From Paenacidovorax caeni (GTDB taxonomy: Bacteria; Pseudomonadota; Gammaproteobacteria; Burkholderiales; Burkholderiaceae_C), in the NCBI RefSeq assembly GCF_001298675.1, contig NZ_CYIG01000030.1, positions 47,405 to 111,404 on the forward strand: DNA of 64,000 nt, given 5' to 3'. Shown in pieces: positions 20,356 to 28,269 of the stretch. The notes below the pieces were generated by a model that saw only the letters and a list, made by a program, of their open reading frames with translations, ran no database searches and was not told the origin of the DNA. The translations under genes were made by a program, and so were the position numbers. Position 1 is the stretch's first letter, and each line of letters begins with the position of its first letter.

Positions 20356-20621
20356 GAGCCTGTTCACGATCTTTTCATAGTGCCCGTTGCCCCGAAAAAG
20401 TGGCAGGTGCAAGGCGCCAAGCGCAGCCGGGCTGGTGGCCCGGCGAGCCTTTGCAACACCGCAGATGCCACTTTTGCGGGGCAACCCTTCGGGCAAGGCA
20501 GCAAAAAACCACACTCGTCGTTGCGCACCTTGGCCAGGCCGTCAGCATGGCCTGCGGCACGCGCCTAGATTGCGGCTTTCTGCTGCCTTGCGGTCACTAT
20601 GAAAAGATCGTGAACAGGCTC
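20356..20621. mobile_element. 266-bp transposase-less element (MITE-like), copy 1
   Basis: Begins GAGCCTGTTCACGATC and ends with the inverse, GATCGTGAACAGGCTC; the terminal inverted repeats extend about 30 bp to the CATAGTG region with one late mismatch. Two further palindromes lie inside (about 20387-20490 and 20493-20591). It carries no transposase. It is about 93 percent identical by eye to 48526-48791 and exactly the same length. The right flank is TTA; the left flank is TTT, so the target duplication is imperfect here. Located between the start of the chemoreceptor gene and the end of the PEBP gene. Confidence 0.85.
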
Positions 20622-20750
20622 TTAACCCTTGAAGCCCATTCTAGGAAGGGGGGTTCACCACCGCTCCACTTCCCTGGCACAGCTTGACGTGCATCAACGA
20701 AAAAGCCCCGCCAGCCCAGCGCACCCCGCAGGGTGCGGCCGCCGCCGGGC

Positions 20751-21248
20751 TCAGGGCCGGCCGTAGGTCGCGGTGAAAGACGCCTTGGCCAGCGTGTGCG
20801 CGTTCACCATGAAGCCTGCCAGGGCTGCGGTGGCGTCGTCGGGAATGTCGAGCCGGGGCACCGACAGCGCGTGCACGGTGAAAACGTAGCGGTGCGGCTT
20901 GTCGCCCGGCGGCGGGCACACGCCACCCCAGGCGTGGACGCCGTAGTCGTTGCGGATCTGGCGTGCACCAGCCGGCAACCCCTGGCCGCCCTGCGCACCC
21001 GCGTGGGCCGCCAGTTGCGTGGTGCCTGCGGGCAGGTCCACCACGAACCAGTGCCACCAGCCCGAGCCGGTGGGCGCGTCCGGGTCGTAGACGGTGACGG
21101 CGAAGCTCTTGGCCTCCAACGGCGCCCCGCTCCACTGCAGCACGGGCGAGCGGTTCTGGCCGGAACAGCCAAAGCCGTCGAACTCGAACTGCTGCGGCAC
21201 GGTGCCGCCGCTTGGAATGTCGGGGCTGGAAAGGGTGAATGCGGTCAT
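20751..21248 (-). CDS. YbhB/YbcL-family Raf-kinase-inhibitor-like (PEBP) protein
   Basis: Small soluble phosphatidylethanolamine-binding-protein fold, 165 residues. From the ATG at 21246-21248, preceded by AGGAG, it starts MTAFTLSSPDIPSGG. Family marks are the ligand pocket region SFAVTVYDPDAPTGSGWWHW and the later WGGVCPPPGDKPHRYVFTVHAL. Bacterial members have no firmly established function. It follows the ABC transporter operon on the same strand after about 100 bp, which holds a copy of the short repeat, so it is probably a separate unit. Confidence 0.93.
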   Translation of the reverse strand: MTAFTLSSPDIPSGGTVPQQFEFDGFGCSGQNRSPVLQWSGAPLEAKSFAVTVYDPDAPTGSGWWHWFVVDLPAGTTQLAAHAGAQGGQGLPAGARQIRNDYGVHAWGGVCPPPGDKPHRYVFTVHALSVPRLDIPDDATAALAGFMVNAHTLAKASFTATYGRP

Positions 21249-21314
21249 GCGTGCTCCTATGGGGTAGAAACTACGGGTGAGAAAAAATAAGTCAAAAACG
21301 GCTCTATCGCTTAC

Positions 21315-21345
21315 CATTCAAGCGCTAGCAGCTCCTTTTTACATA
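21315..21345. repeat. Short bipartite repeat (ATAGCT-N4-GCGCTT family)
   Basis: One arm, AAGCGC-TAGC-AGCTC, followed by a T-run. Intergenic, just after the stop of the oligopeptide-type ATPase gene and before the PEBP start. Confidence 0.65.
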
Positions 21346-21350
21346 GCACA

Positions 21351-22382
21351 TCAGAGCCGCCCCTCCTGTACCGCATGGCACGCCACGCGCGTGCCCGTGC
21401 CGGCATCGTGCAGCGCGGGTCGCTCGGCGCGGCAGCGCGCGTTGGCGTGCGGGCAGCGTGGGTTGAAGGCGCAGCCGGGCGGTGGGTCGAGTGGGTTCGG
21501 CACCTCGCCCTGCACGGGCGTGCGTGCGCGGCCGGTGTCGTGCATCTTGGGAATGGCATCGAGCAGCATGCGCGTGTACGGGTGGCGCGGCTGGCTGAAC
21601 AGCGTGCGCTTGTCCGCCAGCTCCACCAGCCGGCCCAGGTACATCACGCCCACGTGGTCGCTCACGTGGCGCACCACGGCCAGGTTGTGGCTGATGAAAA
21701 GGTAGGTCAGCCCCTGTTTGCGCTGCAGGTCCTTCATGAGGTTGAGCACCTGCGCCTGCACCGAGACGTCGAGCGCGCTGGTGGGCTCGTCGCACACCAG
21801 GAACTCGGGCGCCGTGGCCAGCGCACGCGCGATGGAGATGCGCTGGCGCTGCCCGCCCGAGAACTGGTGCGGGTACTTCGCCATGTCCTGCGGCGACAGG
21901 CCGACGCACGTGAGCAGCTCGTCCACACGCGCCTCCAGCGCCGCCTTGCCGGTCACCAGGCCGTGTTCGCGCAGCGGCTCGCCGACGATGTCCGCCACGC
22001 GCCAGCGCGGGTTCAGGCTGGCGTAGGGGTCCTGGAAGATCATCTGGATGCGGCGGCGCAGGGCGCGCGCCTCCTTGCCCTGGAAGGCGGCGTGCGCGTC
22101 CTGCCCGTCAAAGGTGAAGCCGCCGCGCGTGGGTGCGTACAGGCCCACCAGCAGGCGCGCCACGGTGCTCTTGCCACAGCCGGATTCGCCCACCAGCGCC
22201 AGGGTCTGGCCGCGCGCGATCTCAAAGCCCACGCCATCCACGGCGTGCAGCAGTGCGCGCGGCTTGCGCTCGATCACGCGGTTGAGCCAGGGGGCCGAGA
22301 CGTCGAAGGTCTTGGCCAGGTCGTGTGCACGTACCAGGGGGGAGGCCACCGAGGGCACGAGGGGTTGCGCGGGTGTGTTCAT
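21351..22382 (-). CDS. Peptide-type ABC transporter ATP-binding protein (DppF/OppF-like)
   Basis: Second ATPase of a dipeptide/oligopeptide/nickel-class importer, 343 residues from the ATG at 22380-22382. Walker A is LVGESGCGKSTVARLL, the signature [14 protein letters not shown], Walker B LVCDEPTSALD, then the C-terminal oligopeptide-family extension with clustered cysteines near NPLDPPPGCAFNPRCPHA. That extension forms an iron-sulfur or stabilising motif in this family. The start overlaps the stop of the first ATPase gene as ATGA. Substrate is not determined by sequence; the embedded M20 hydrolase in the operon suggests an N-acyl or peptide-like compound. Confidence 0.92.
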   Translation of the reverse strand: MNTPAQPLVPSVASPLVRAHDLAKTFDVSAPWLNRVIERKPRALLHAVDGVGFEIARGQTLALVGESGCGKSTVARLLVGLYAPTRGGFTFDGQDAHAAFQGKEARALRRRIQMIFQDPYASLNPRWRVADIVGEPLREHGLVTGKAALEARVDELLTCVGLSPQDMAKYPHQFSGGQRQRISIARALATAPEFLVCDEPTSALDVSVQAQVLNLMKDLQRKQGLTYLFISHNLAVVRHVSDHVGVMYLGRLVELADKRTLFSQPRHPYTRMLLDAIPKMHDTGRARTPVQGEVPNPLDPPPGCAFNPRCPHANARCRAERPALHDAGTGTRVACHAVQEGRL

Positions 22383-23359
22383 GCGGTCACCCCGCTCGCC
22401 GGGTCGTGCAGCCAGCACGCGGCCTGTGTGGCGCCTGCGGCGATCAGTCCAGGGCGCTCGGTGCGGCAGCGCGCCTGGAAGCCGCGCGGGCAGCGCGGAT
22501 TGAAGGCGCAGCCCTGGGGGATGGCGTCCAGGCGCGGCATGGCACCGTCAATCTGGTAGAGCGCGTCGCGCTCCGATTCCATGTCGGGAATGGCCGCCAT
22601 CAGCCCCGCGGTATAGGGGTGCGCGGGGTGGTTGATGACGTCGTGCACCGGGCCGATTTCGGCGATGCGGCCGGCGTACATCACCGCCACGCGGTCGCAG
22701 GTCTCGGCGATCACGCCCATGTCGTGCGTGATGAGCATGACGGCCGCGCCGCGCGTCTTGCAGATGCTCTTGAGCAGCTGGATGATCTGCGCCTGGATGG
22801 AGACGTCCAGCGCCGTGGTAGGTTCGTCGGCCACGATGAGCTGGGGCTCGGCGGCGAGCGCCAGCGCAATGACCACGCGCTGGCGCATTCCGCCGCTGAA
22901 CTGGTGCGGGTAGTGGCCAATGCGCTGCTCCGCCGCCGGAATGCCCGTGTCCTTGAGCAGCTGCACGGCGCGCTGGCGCGCCTCGGCGGCGCTCACCGGC
23001 AGGTGCGTCTGGATGGTCTCGACAAGCTGTTGGCCCACGGTATAGAGCGGGTTCAGCGAGGTCAGCGGGTCCTGAAAAATGGCGCCGATGCGCCGCCCGC
23101 GAATGCGCCGCAGCTGCGCGTGCGGCAGGTGGTCGATGCGCTCGCCTTCCAGCAGGATCTGCCCTGCGGCAATGCGCCCCGGCGGCTCCAGCAGGCCGAT
23201 GATGGACGCACCGGTGAGCGACTTGCCCGCGCCCGATTCGCCCACCACACCGAGGATCTCACCCGGCGCGATGGCAAAGGAAACACCGTCAAGCGCGCGC
23301 AGCACGCCACGCCGGGTGGGGAATTCGACAACGAGGTTCTGGACTTCGAGTAATGCCAT
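22379..23359 (-). CDS. Peptide-type ABC transporter ATP-binding protein (DppD/OppD-like)
   Basis: First ATPase of the importer, 326 residues from the ATG at 23357-23359 (MALLEVQNLVVEFP). Walker A is VVGESGAGKSLTGASI, the signature FSGGMRQRVVIALAL, Walker B LIVADEPTTALD, and the family C-terminal region ends with DAIPQGCAFNPRCPRGF. It lies one base after the permease stop and overlaps the next ATPase, so the two are made together and should form a heterodimer. An upstream extension to 23386 is not supported by family similarity. Confidence 0.92.
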   Translation of the reverse strand: MALLEVQNLVVEFPTRRGVLRALDGVSFAIAPGEILGVVGESGAGKSLTGASIIGLLEPPGRIAAGQILLEGERIDHLPHAQLRRIRGRRIGAIFQDPLTSLNPLYTVGQQLVETIQTHLPVSAAEARQRAVQLLKDTGIPAAEQRIGHYPHQFSGGMRQRVVIALALAAEPQLIVADEPTTALDVSIQAQIIQLLKSICKTRGAAVMLITHDMGVIAETCDRVAVMYAGRIAEIGPVHDVINHPAHPYTAGLMAAIPDMESERDALYQIDGAMPRLDAIPQGCAFNPRCPRGFQARCRTERPGLIAAGATQAACWLHDPASGVTA

Positions 23360-23360
23360 G

Positions 23361-24281
23361 TCAGCGCAGCCGTGGATTGAGCGCATCGCGCAGCCAGTCG
23401 CCCAGCAGGTTCACTGACAGCGCGATCAGCACCAGCATGATGCCGGGGAAGACGGTGATCCACCACTCACCCGAGAACAGGTAATCGTTGCCCACGCGGA
23501 TCAGCGTGCCCAGTGAGGGCGAGGTGGGCGGCGCGCCCACGCCGAGGAAGGACAGCGTGGCCTCGGTGATGATGGCCGTGGCCACCTGGATGGTGGCCAG
23601 CACCGTGACGGGGCCGGTGACGTTGGGCAGGATGTGGCGGAACATGATGCGCGCAGGCGGCACACCGGTCACGCGCGCGGCCTGCACGTACTCCTTGCCG
23701 CGCTCGACCATGGTGCTCGCGCGCACGGTGCGCGCGTACTGCACCCAGCCATTGCTGCCGGCGAACGCGATGGCCAGGATGAGCACGCCGAAGGCAATGC
23801 CCTCGGGGGCGTCCGGGTACAGCGCCCGCGCCACGCCCGCGATGAGCAGTGCCACCAGGATCGCCGGGAAGGACGAGACCACGTCGCACACGCGCATCAC
23901 CAGCCCGTCCACCCAGCCCCCCGTGGCGCCCGCCAGCAAGCCCAGCGCCACACCGATCACCAGCGAAAGCGCCACGCCTGCCAGGCCCACGATGAGCGAG
24001 ATGCGCGTGCCGTAGATCAGCGCCGAAAGGATGTCGCGCCCCTGGTCGTCGGTGCCGAGCAGGTACTTGGCCGAGCCCTCGGGGCTCCAGGCAGGCGGCA
24101 AGCGCGCGTCCGAGAGTTCGAGCGTCGCCAGGTCAAACGGATTGTGCGGCGCCACCCAGCCCGCGAACAGCGCACAAAACACGCACACGGCCGCGACGCA
24201 GGCCGCGCCGATGGCCAGGGGGGACGCGCGCAGGCTGTGGCCCACGTCACCGTCAAACCAGCGGTACAGGGTATTTTTCAT
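23361..24281 (-). CDS. Peptide-type ABC transporter permease (DppC/OppC-like)
   Basis: Inner-membrane permease, 306 residues from the ATG at 24279-24281. It has an N-terminal membrane helix (about 19-42), the OppC-type periplasmic region with LGTDDQGRDILSALIYGTR, then five further helices. The EAA-like cytoplasmic loop is EYVQAARVTGVPPARIMFRHILPN. It is downstream of the M20 hydrolase gene and directly upstream of the two ATPases. Together with the OppB-like permease it completes the membrane part of the importer. Confidence 0.92.
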   Translation of the reverse strand: MKNTLYRWFDGDVGHSLRASPLAIGAACVAAVCVFCALFAGWVAPHNPFDLATLELSDARLPPAWSPEGSAKYLLGTDDQGRDILSALIYGTRISLIVGLAGVALSLVIGVALGLLAGATGGWVDGLVMRVCDVVSSFPAILVALLIAGVARALYPDAPEGIAFGVLILAIAFAGSNGWVQYARTVRASTMVERGKEYVQAARVTGVPPARIMFRHILPNVTGPVTVLATIQVATAIITEATLSFLGVGAPPTSPSLGTLIRVGNDYLFSGEWWITVFPGIMLVLIALSVNLLGDWLRDALNPRLR

Positions 24282-24322
24282 CCAGCGTTTCCAAAGGCAT
24301 TCACACGCGCGCAAGAACTCCT

Positions 24323-24374
24323 GAAACGATAGCTGATAGCGCTTGCCAGTTGTGCGTTACAGGCACTTTTTAGC
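24323..24374. repeat. Short bipartite repeat (ATAGCT-N4-GCGCTT family)
   Basis: ATAGCT-GATA-GCGCTTGCCAG with a decayed second arm. Sits in the 94-bp gap between the M20 hydrolase and the OppC-like permease genes, inside the operon. Confidence 0.65.
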
Positions 24375-24375
24375 A

Positions 24376-25593
24376 TCAAACCTCCACCATCGGCATGGCC
24401 TGCTCCACCAAGCCCGCATGCAACGCTGCACCCAGGGGCAGCACCTCGTCGTTGAAGTCGTAGCGGCTGTTGTGCAACGCGGCCCCGCCCACACCGTTGC
24501 CCTGGCCCAGGCGCAGGTAGGCGCCGGGCTTGCTTTGCAGCATGAAGGAAAAATCCTCGGCCCCCATGCTCGGTTCCAGGTCGCGCACCACGTTCTCGGC
24601 CCCCACGATGGACGCGGCCACGTCGCCCGCGAAGCGCGCATCGCTCTCGGTGTTGATGGTGGCGGGGTACATGCGCTCGTAGCGCACGACGGCGGTGACG
24701 CCCAGCCCCAGCGCCACGGCACTGCACAGCTCCTTGAGGCGGGCCTCCACCATGTCCTGCACGGCGGGATCGAAGCTGCGCACGGTGCCCACCAGCGTGG
24801 CGCTGCCGGGCTGCACGCTAAAGGCCCCGAGGTCGCCCGCCTGCACCGCGCACAGGCTGATGACAGCACTGTCAAGCGGGCGCACGTTGCGCGCCACGAT
24901 GCTCTGCACCGCGGTGACGATGTGCGCCGCCGCCAGGATCACGTCCGTCGTCTGGTACGGATGCGCGCCATGGCCGCCGCGGCCGGTGACCTCGATGGTG
25001 ATGCGGTCGGCAGCCGCCATCATGGCGCCGCCGTTCAGCCCCACGGTGCCGGACTTCATGGCAGGCCAGTTGTGCATGGCGTAGACCGACTGCACGGGGA
25101 AGCGCTCGAACAGCCCGTCCTCGATCATTGCGCGCGCACCCGCGCAGCCCTCCTCGCCCGGCTGAAAGATCAGCACGGCCGTGCCGTCGAAATGGCGCGT
25201 GGCCGCCAGGTAGCGCGCCGCGCCCACCAGCATGGCGGTGTGGCCGTCGTGCCCGCAGCCGTGCATCAGGCCGTTCTTGCACGATTTCCAGGCGAAGTCG
25301 TTGTGCTCGGTCATGGGCAATGCGTCCATGTCGGCACGCAGGCCAAGCATGGAGCCGCTGGACTGCCCGCGCCCGCGCACCACCGCCACCACGCCGGTGC
25401 GGCCGATGCCTTCGTGGATCTCGTCAACGCCGCAGGCCTGCAGCGCCTCCTTGACGCGGGCGGCCGTGTAATGCTCCTCGAAGCCCAGCTCCGGATGGGC
25501 GTGCAGGTCGCGGCGCAGCGCGGCCAGCTCGGGATGAAACTGGGCGATCTGGGCGAACGCCCGCCCGCCCGCCTTGAAGCGCGGTGCCTGCAT
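24376..25593 (-). CDS. M20-family amidohydrolase (hippurate hydrolase / N-acyl-amino-acid amidase-like)
   Basis: Zinc or manganese hydrolase of 405 residues that cleaves an amide bond of an N-acyl amino acid or related conjugate in the cytoplasm. Visible marks are RRDLHAHPELGFEE (27-40), GLRADMDALPM, the metal site HGCGHDGHT with C113 and H115, FQPGEEGCAGA with E147/E148, and MGAEDFSFM near the C-terminus. No signal peptide is seen. It is encoded between the two permeases of the peptide-type importer, with 1-bp and 94-bp gaps, so the imported compound is probably its substrate. The acyl group and amino acid are unknown. Confidence 0.92.
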   Translation of the reverse strand: MQAPRFKAGGRAFAQIAQFHPELAALRRDLHAHPELGFEEHYTAARVKEALQACGVDEIHEGIGRTGVVAVVRGRGQSSGSMLGLRADMDALPMTEHNDFAWKSCKNGLMHGCGHDGHTAMLVGAARYLAATRHFDGTAVLIFQPGEEGCAGARAMIEDGLFERFPVQSVYAMHNWPAMKSGTVGLNGGAMMAAADRITIEVTGRGGHGAHPYQTTDVILAAAHIVTAVQSIVARNVRPLDSAVISLCAVQAGDLGAFSVQPGSATLVGTVRSFDPAVQDMVEARLKELCSAVALGLGVTAVVRYERMYPATINTESDARFAGDVAASIVGAENVVRDLEPSMGAEDFSFMLQSKPGAYLRLGQGNGVGGAALHNSRYDFNDEVLPLGAALHAGLVEQAMPMVEV

Positions 25594-25594
25594 C

Positions 25595-26575
25595 TCAATG
25601 TCCTCCCGCCCGGCCGACGCGCAGGCGCGGATCGACCAGGAAATACAACAAATCCACCACCAGGTTGATCACGACGAAGATCAGCGCGATCAGGCACAGG
25701 TAGGCCGCCATCACCGGAATGTCGGCAAAGGTCACGGCCTGGATGAACAGCAGCCCCATGCCAGGCCACTGGAACACCGTCTCGGTGATGATGGCGAAGG
25801 CGATCAGGCCGCCGAGCTGCAGCCCGGTGATGGTCAGCACCGGCACCAGCGTGTTCTTGAGCGCATGGCCGAAGTAGATCGCCCGGTCAGTGAGCCCGCG
25901 CGCCCGCGCGAACTTGATGTAGTCGGTGCGCAGCACTTCCAGCATCTCGGCGCGCACCAGGCGCATGATCAGCGTCAGCTGGAAGATGGCCAGGGTGACG
26001 GCGGGTAGCGCAAGATGGTGCCACCCCTTCGCCGTGAGAAGCCCGGTACTCCACCAGCCCAGTTGCACCACCTCGCCCCGGCCAAAGCTCGGAAACCAGC
26101 CCAGCGTGACCGAGAACACCAGGATCAGCAGGATGCCGATCAGGAACGTGGGCAACGACACGCCGAGCAGCGACAGCGCCATGAACACCTGGCTGGTAAA
26201 CGTGCCACGCTTGAGCGCCGCATACACCCCCATCGGAATGCCCACCAGCAGCGCGAGCACGGCCGCCGCCAGCGCCAGTTCCAGCGTCGCCGGAAAGCGC
26301 TCGGCAATCAGGCGCGACACCTGCGCGCCCTGGCGCAGGCTGATGCCGAACTCGCCTTGCGCGGCGTTCCACAGGAAATGCCCGAACTGCACGACGAACG
26401 AACGATCCAGCCCCAGGGCCGCGCGCAGCGCCGCCACCTGCTCCGGCGTCGCGTCCTGGCCCAGCAGGATCAGCACCGGATCGCCCACGAACTGGAACAG
26501 CAGGAAGGCCAGAAAGGCCACGGTGACCATCACGATCACCGCCTGGAGCAAACGGCGGAGGATGAAAGCGAGCAT
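25595..26575 (-). CDS. Peptide-type ABC transporter permease (DppB/OppB-like)
   Basis: First gene of the importer operon, 326 residues. It starts MLAFILRRLLQAVIVMVTV, the usual first helix of OppB permeases, then the periplasmic stretch GQDATPEQVAALRAALGLD and five more helices. The coupling loop is TDYIKFARARGLTDRAIYFGHALKN. The stop lies one base from the M20 hydrolase start. No substrate-binding protein gene is found on either side: upstream is a porin gene with its own terminator. The importer must use a binding protein encoded elsewhere. Confidence 0.92.
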   Translation of the reverse strand: MLAFILRRLLQAVIVMVTVAFLAFLLFQFVGDPVLILLGQDATPEQVAALRAALGLDRSFVVQFGHFLWNAAQGEFGISLRQGAQVSRLIAERFPATLELALAAAVLALLVGIPMGVYAALKRGTFTSQVFMALSLLGVSLPTFLIGILLILVFSVTLGWFPSFGRGEVVQLGWWSTGLLTAKGWHHLALPAVTLAIFQLTLIMRLVRAEMLEVLRTDYIKFARARGLTDRAIYFGHALKNTLVPVLTITGLQLGGLIAFAIITETVFQWPGMGLLFIQAVTFADIPVMAAYLCLIALIFVVINLVVDLLYFLVDPRLRVGRAGGH

Positions 26576-26656
26576 GGGAAGCGAGGCAATGCAACCGCTC
26601 CCATGCTAGCAGGCACTGCGCCCCTGGCGCGCTTCGTTCGACCGGAGAAAACACCC

Positions 26657-26690
26657 AGAAAAAAAGCCCCTGCGAGCAGGGGCTTTTCCG
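26657..26690 (-). terminator. Intrinsic terminator of the first porin gene
   Basis: An 11-bp stem (AAAAGCCCCTG, tetraloop CGAG, complement) ends in a run of T residues on the minus strand. It lies about 28 bp past the porin stop and separates the porin from the ABC operon. Confidence 0.9.
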
Positions 26691-26717
26691 GAGGCAGGCC
26701 GCAAGGCCGCCCGGGGA

Positions 26718-27938
26718 TCAGAAGCGGTGGCGCAGGCCGATGGTGAAGCCGGTGCGGCTGCGGGCCTTGCTGGCAGCGTCCAAGTACACGTTGTCGCCGC
26801 CGCTGAGGCGCGTGTTGTCGATACCAACGTAAGCATCGGTGCGCTTGCTGAAGGCATAGTCGGCCACGGCCACGACGAAATTAGCCTTGCCGTTGGATAG
26901 GCCGGTAGCCGAGCCGGACTGCTTGCCGTGGAAGTAGTGCAGGCCCACGTTGAGCTGCGGCGTGGCCTGGTAGCCCACGCCCAGCTTGACCATCTGGCGC
27001 TTGTCGGCATCACCCGGAACGAAGCCGCCGTTGGTCTGACCGGCCCAGAACACGCCCAGAATCGCACCATCCAATTGATTGCGAATAGTCTGGATGGGAT
27101 TGGCACCTGCAGCCGTGAACTTGGCCTTGTTCAAGCCGTAGCCAGCCGTCAGATACCAGGGGCCGGTGCGATACGAACCACCCAGGGTCCACGCATCGAC
27201 ATCGGTGCCGCCGGGCAGCGTGCTACGCAGATAGCCGCCGCCGACAGCCAGACCGTTGCCAGGGGCGTAGCGCAGATAGCCGCCGACCGTCTTCCATGCA
27301 CCACCGTTGATGGTGCTCAGCGCCTTGGCACCAATCAAAGCCGGCAATTGGGCCGCATTACCGGGTAAACCTGCCTCGATATCTTTGGTATCGTTATTTT
27401 CATCAAACGAATACTGCAGCGAGCCAACCAGACTGCGATCCTGGGTCGCAAATGTGTACTTCAGCATATTGCTGGTACGCGCCCCCATGGCCATGCCGAG
27501 CTCGGGCTTGTAGGCTTCCATGTAGGGAGAATAGGGGAAAGAGGCATAGGTGCTGGTCACCACATCGAACAGCACGTTCCACTGGCGGCCAGCAGTCAAG
27601 CGGCCATAAGGAGTTTGCAGACCCACATGCGCCAATTGGAAGAAAGGTGCGTTCACGGCAGAATTACCCGCATCGGCATCGAAACGGTTTTCCAGCACCA
27701 CCAACGCCGTATTGCCACCGCCCAAGTCTTCCGTGACGTTGATACCCCAGCGGCTTTGCGACATACCGCCGCCAATCATTTCGGTTTTGCTCTTTTGGCC
27801 TACGCCTTCGTTATTGGTGTGGCGCACAGCCGCATCCACGATGCCCCACAGTTCCACTTTGCTGGCCGGGGCGGTCTGGGCCATTGCTGCGCCTGCACCG
27901 CACAAGGCCAAGGCCGCCACAATAATGTTCTTCTGCAT
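26718..27938 (-). CDS. Outer-membrane porin, Gram-negative porin family (Omp32-like)
   Basis: A 16-stranded beta-barrel trimeric porin of 406 residues for small hydrophilic solutes. The ATG at 27936-27938 is preceded by GAGGAG; the signal peptide MQKNIIVAALALCGAGAAMAQ is cleaved near residue 21. The mature start SKVELWGIVDAAVRHT and the end TGFTIGLRHRF with terminal phenylalanine are typical for BAM-assembled porins. The long upstream region carries an inverted repeat (28105-28127) and a GGGGTTAACCCC palindrome (28158-28169). Selectivity cannot be told. A second, divergent-in-sequence porin follows upstream on the same strand. Confidence 0.95.
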   Translation of the reverse strand: MQKNIIVAALALCGAGAAMAQTAPASKVELWGIVDAAVRHTNNEGVGQKSKTEMIGGGMSQSRWGINVTEDLGGGNTALVVLENRFDADAGNSAVNAPFFQLAHVGLQTPYGRLTAGRQWNVLFDVVTSTYASFPYSPYMEAYKPELGMAMGARTSNMLKYTFATQDRSLVGSLQYSFDENNDTKDIEAGLPGNAAQLPALIGAKALSTINGGAWKTVGGYLRYAPGNGLAVGGGYLRSTLPGGTDVDAWTLGGSYRTGPWYLTAGYGLNKAKFTAAGANPIQTIRNQLDGAILGVFWAGQTNGGFVPGDADKRQMVKLGVGYQATPQLNVGLHYFHGKQSGSATGLSNGKANFVVAVADYAFSKRTDAYVGIDNTRLSGGDNVYLDAASKARSRTGFTIGLRHRF

Positions 27939-28104
27939 TAGATAAACTCCTCTAGGATTGATAACCGGTTTCATAATTCGCAGCCATTCTAAAAATCAAA
28001 CGCTCCGAACCATGCAATGCCGTTAGATTCACCGCTCTAAACTCTTCCTCCCAAGGAGGCCCTGCGGCCAAATCGTGTTTTTTGACAGGGGGGCGGGGAA
28101 CCTT

Positions 28105-28127
28105 GATTGTTAAAAGACGAAACAATC
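28105..28127 (-). promoter_or_regulatory. Candidate operator/promoter region of the first porin gene
   Basis: GATTGTT and AACAATC form a perfect 7-bp inverted repeat with a 9-nt spacer. Read on the minus strand it overlaps a possible promoter, TTGCCT-N16-TAACAA. It lies about 170 bp upstream of the porin start. The regulator is unknown. Confidence 0.35.
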
Positions 28128-28157
28128 CAGGCAAGGGCTTATCGCATTCCTGCCACA

Positions 28158-28169
28158 GGGGTTAACCCC
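28158..28169. promoter_or_regulatory. GGGGTTAACCCC palindrome
   Basis: A perfect 12-bp palindrome about 220 bp upstream of the first porin gene. A close relative, AGGGTTAACCCT, occurs at 48494-48505 upstream of another minus-strand gene. It may be a regulator site or part of an extended promoter; function unknown. Confidence 0.3.
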
Positions 28170-28202
28170 GAACGCAGTCACACACGCGACAGATTCGCCA
28201 AT

Positions 28203-28232
28203 AAAAAAACCGCTGCACGAATGCAGCGGTTT
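28203..28232 (-). terminator. Intrinsic terminator of the second porin gene
   Basis: AAACCGCTGCA, loop CGAA, then its complement (28222-28232) form an 11-bp stem. The A-run at 28203-28209 gives the T-run on the minus strand. It lies about 38 bp past the porin stop. Confidence 0.93.
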
Positions 28233-28269
28233 GTTTTTCCATGACAAGCTGGCTCACGCCAGCCCGGCA

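Noticed and set aside
17214..20357. Very long plus-strand open frame (over 1000 codons) across tal, hexR and the chemoreceptor region
   Set aside because: It is a shadow of high-GC genes in other frames; the translation is rich in Arg, Ala and His with no domain, while the true genes in this stretch have clear motifs.
20356..20621. Short frames inside the 266-bp elements as small genes
   Set aside because: Frames are not kept between the two copies in length or start context, and palindromic structure explains the sequence.
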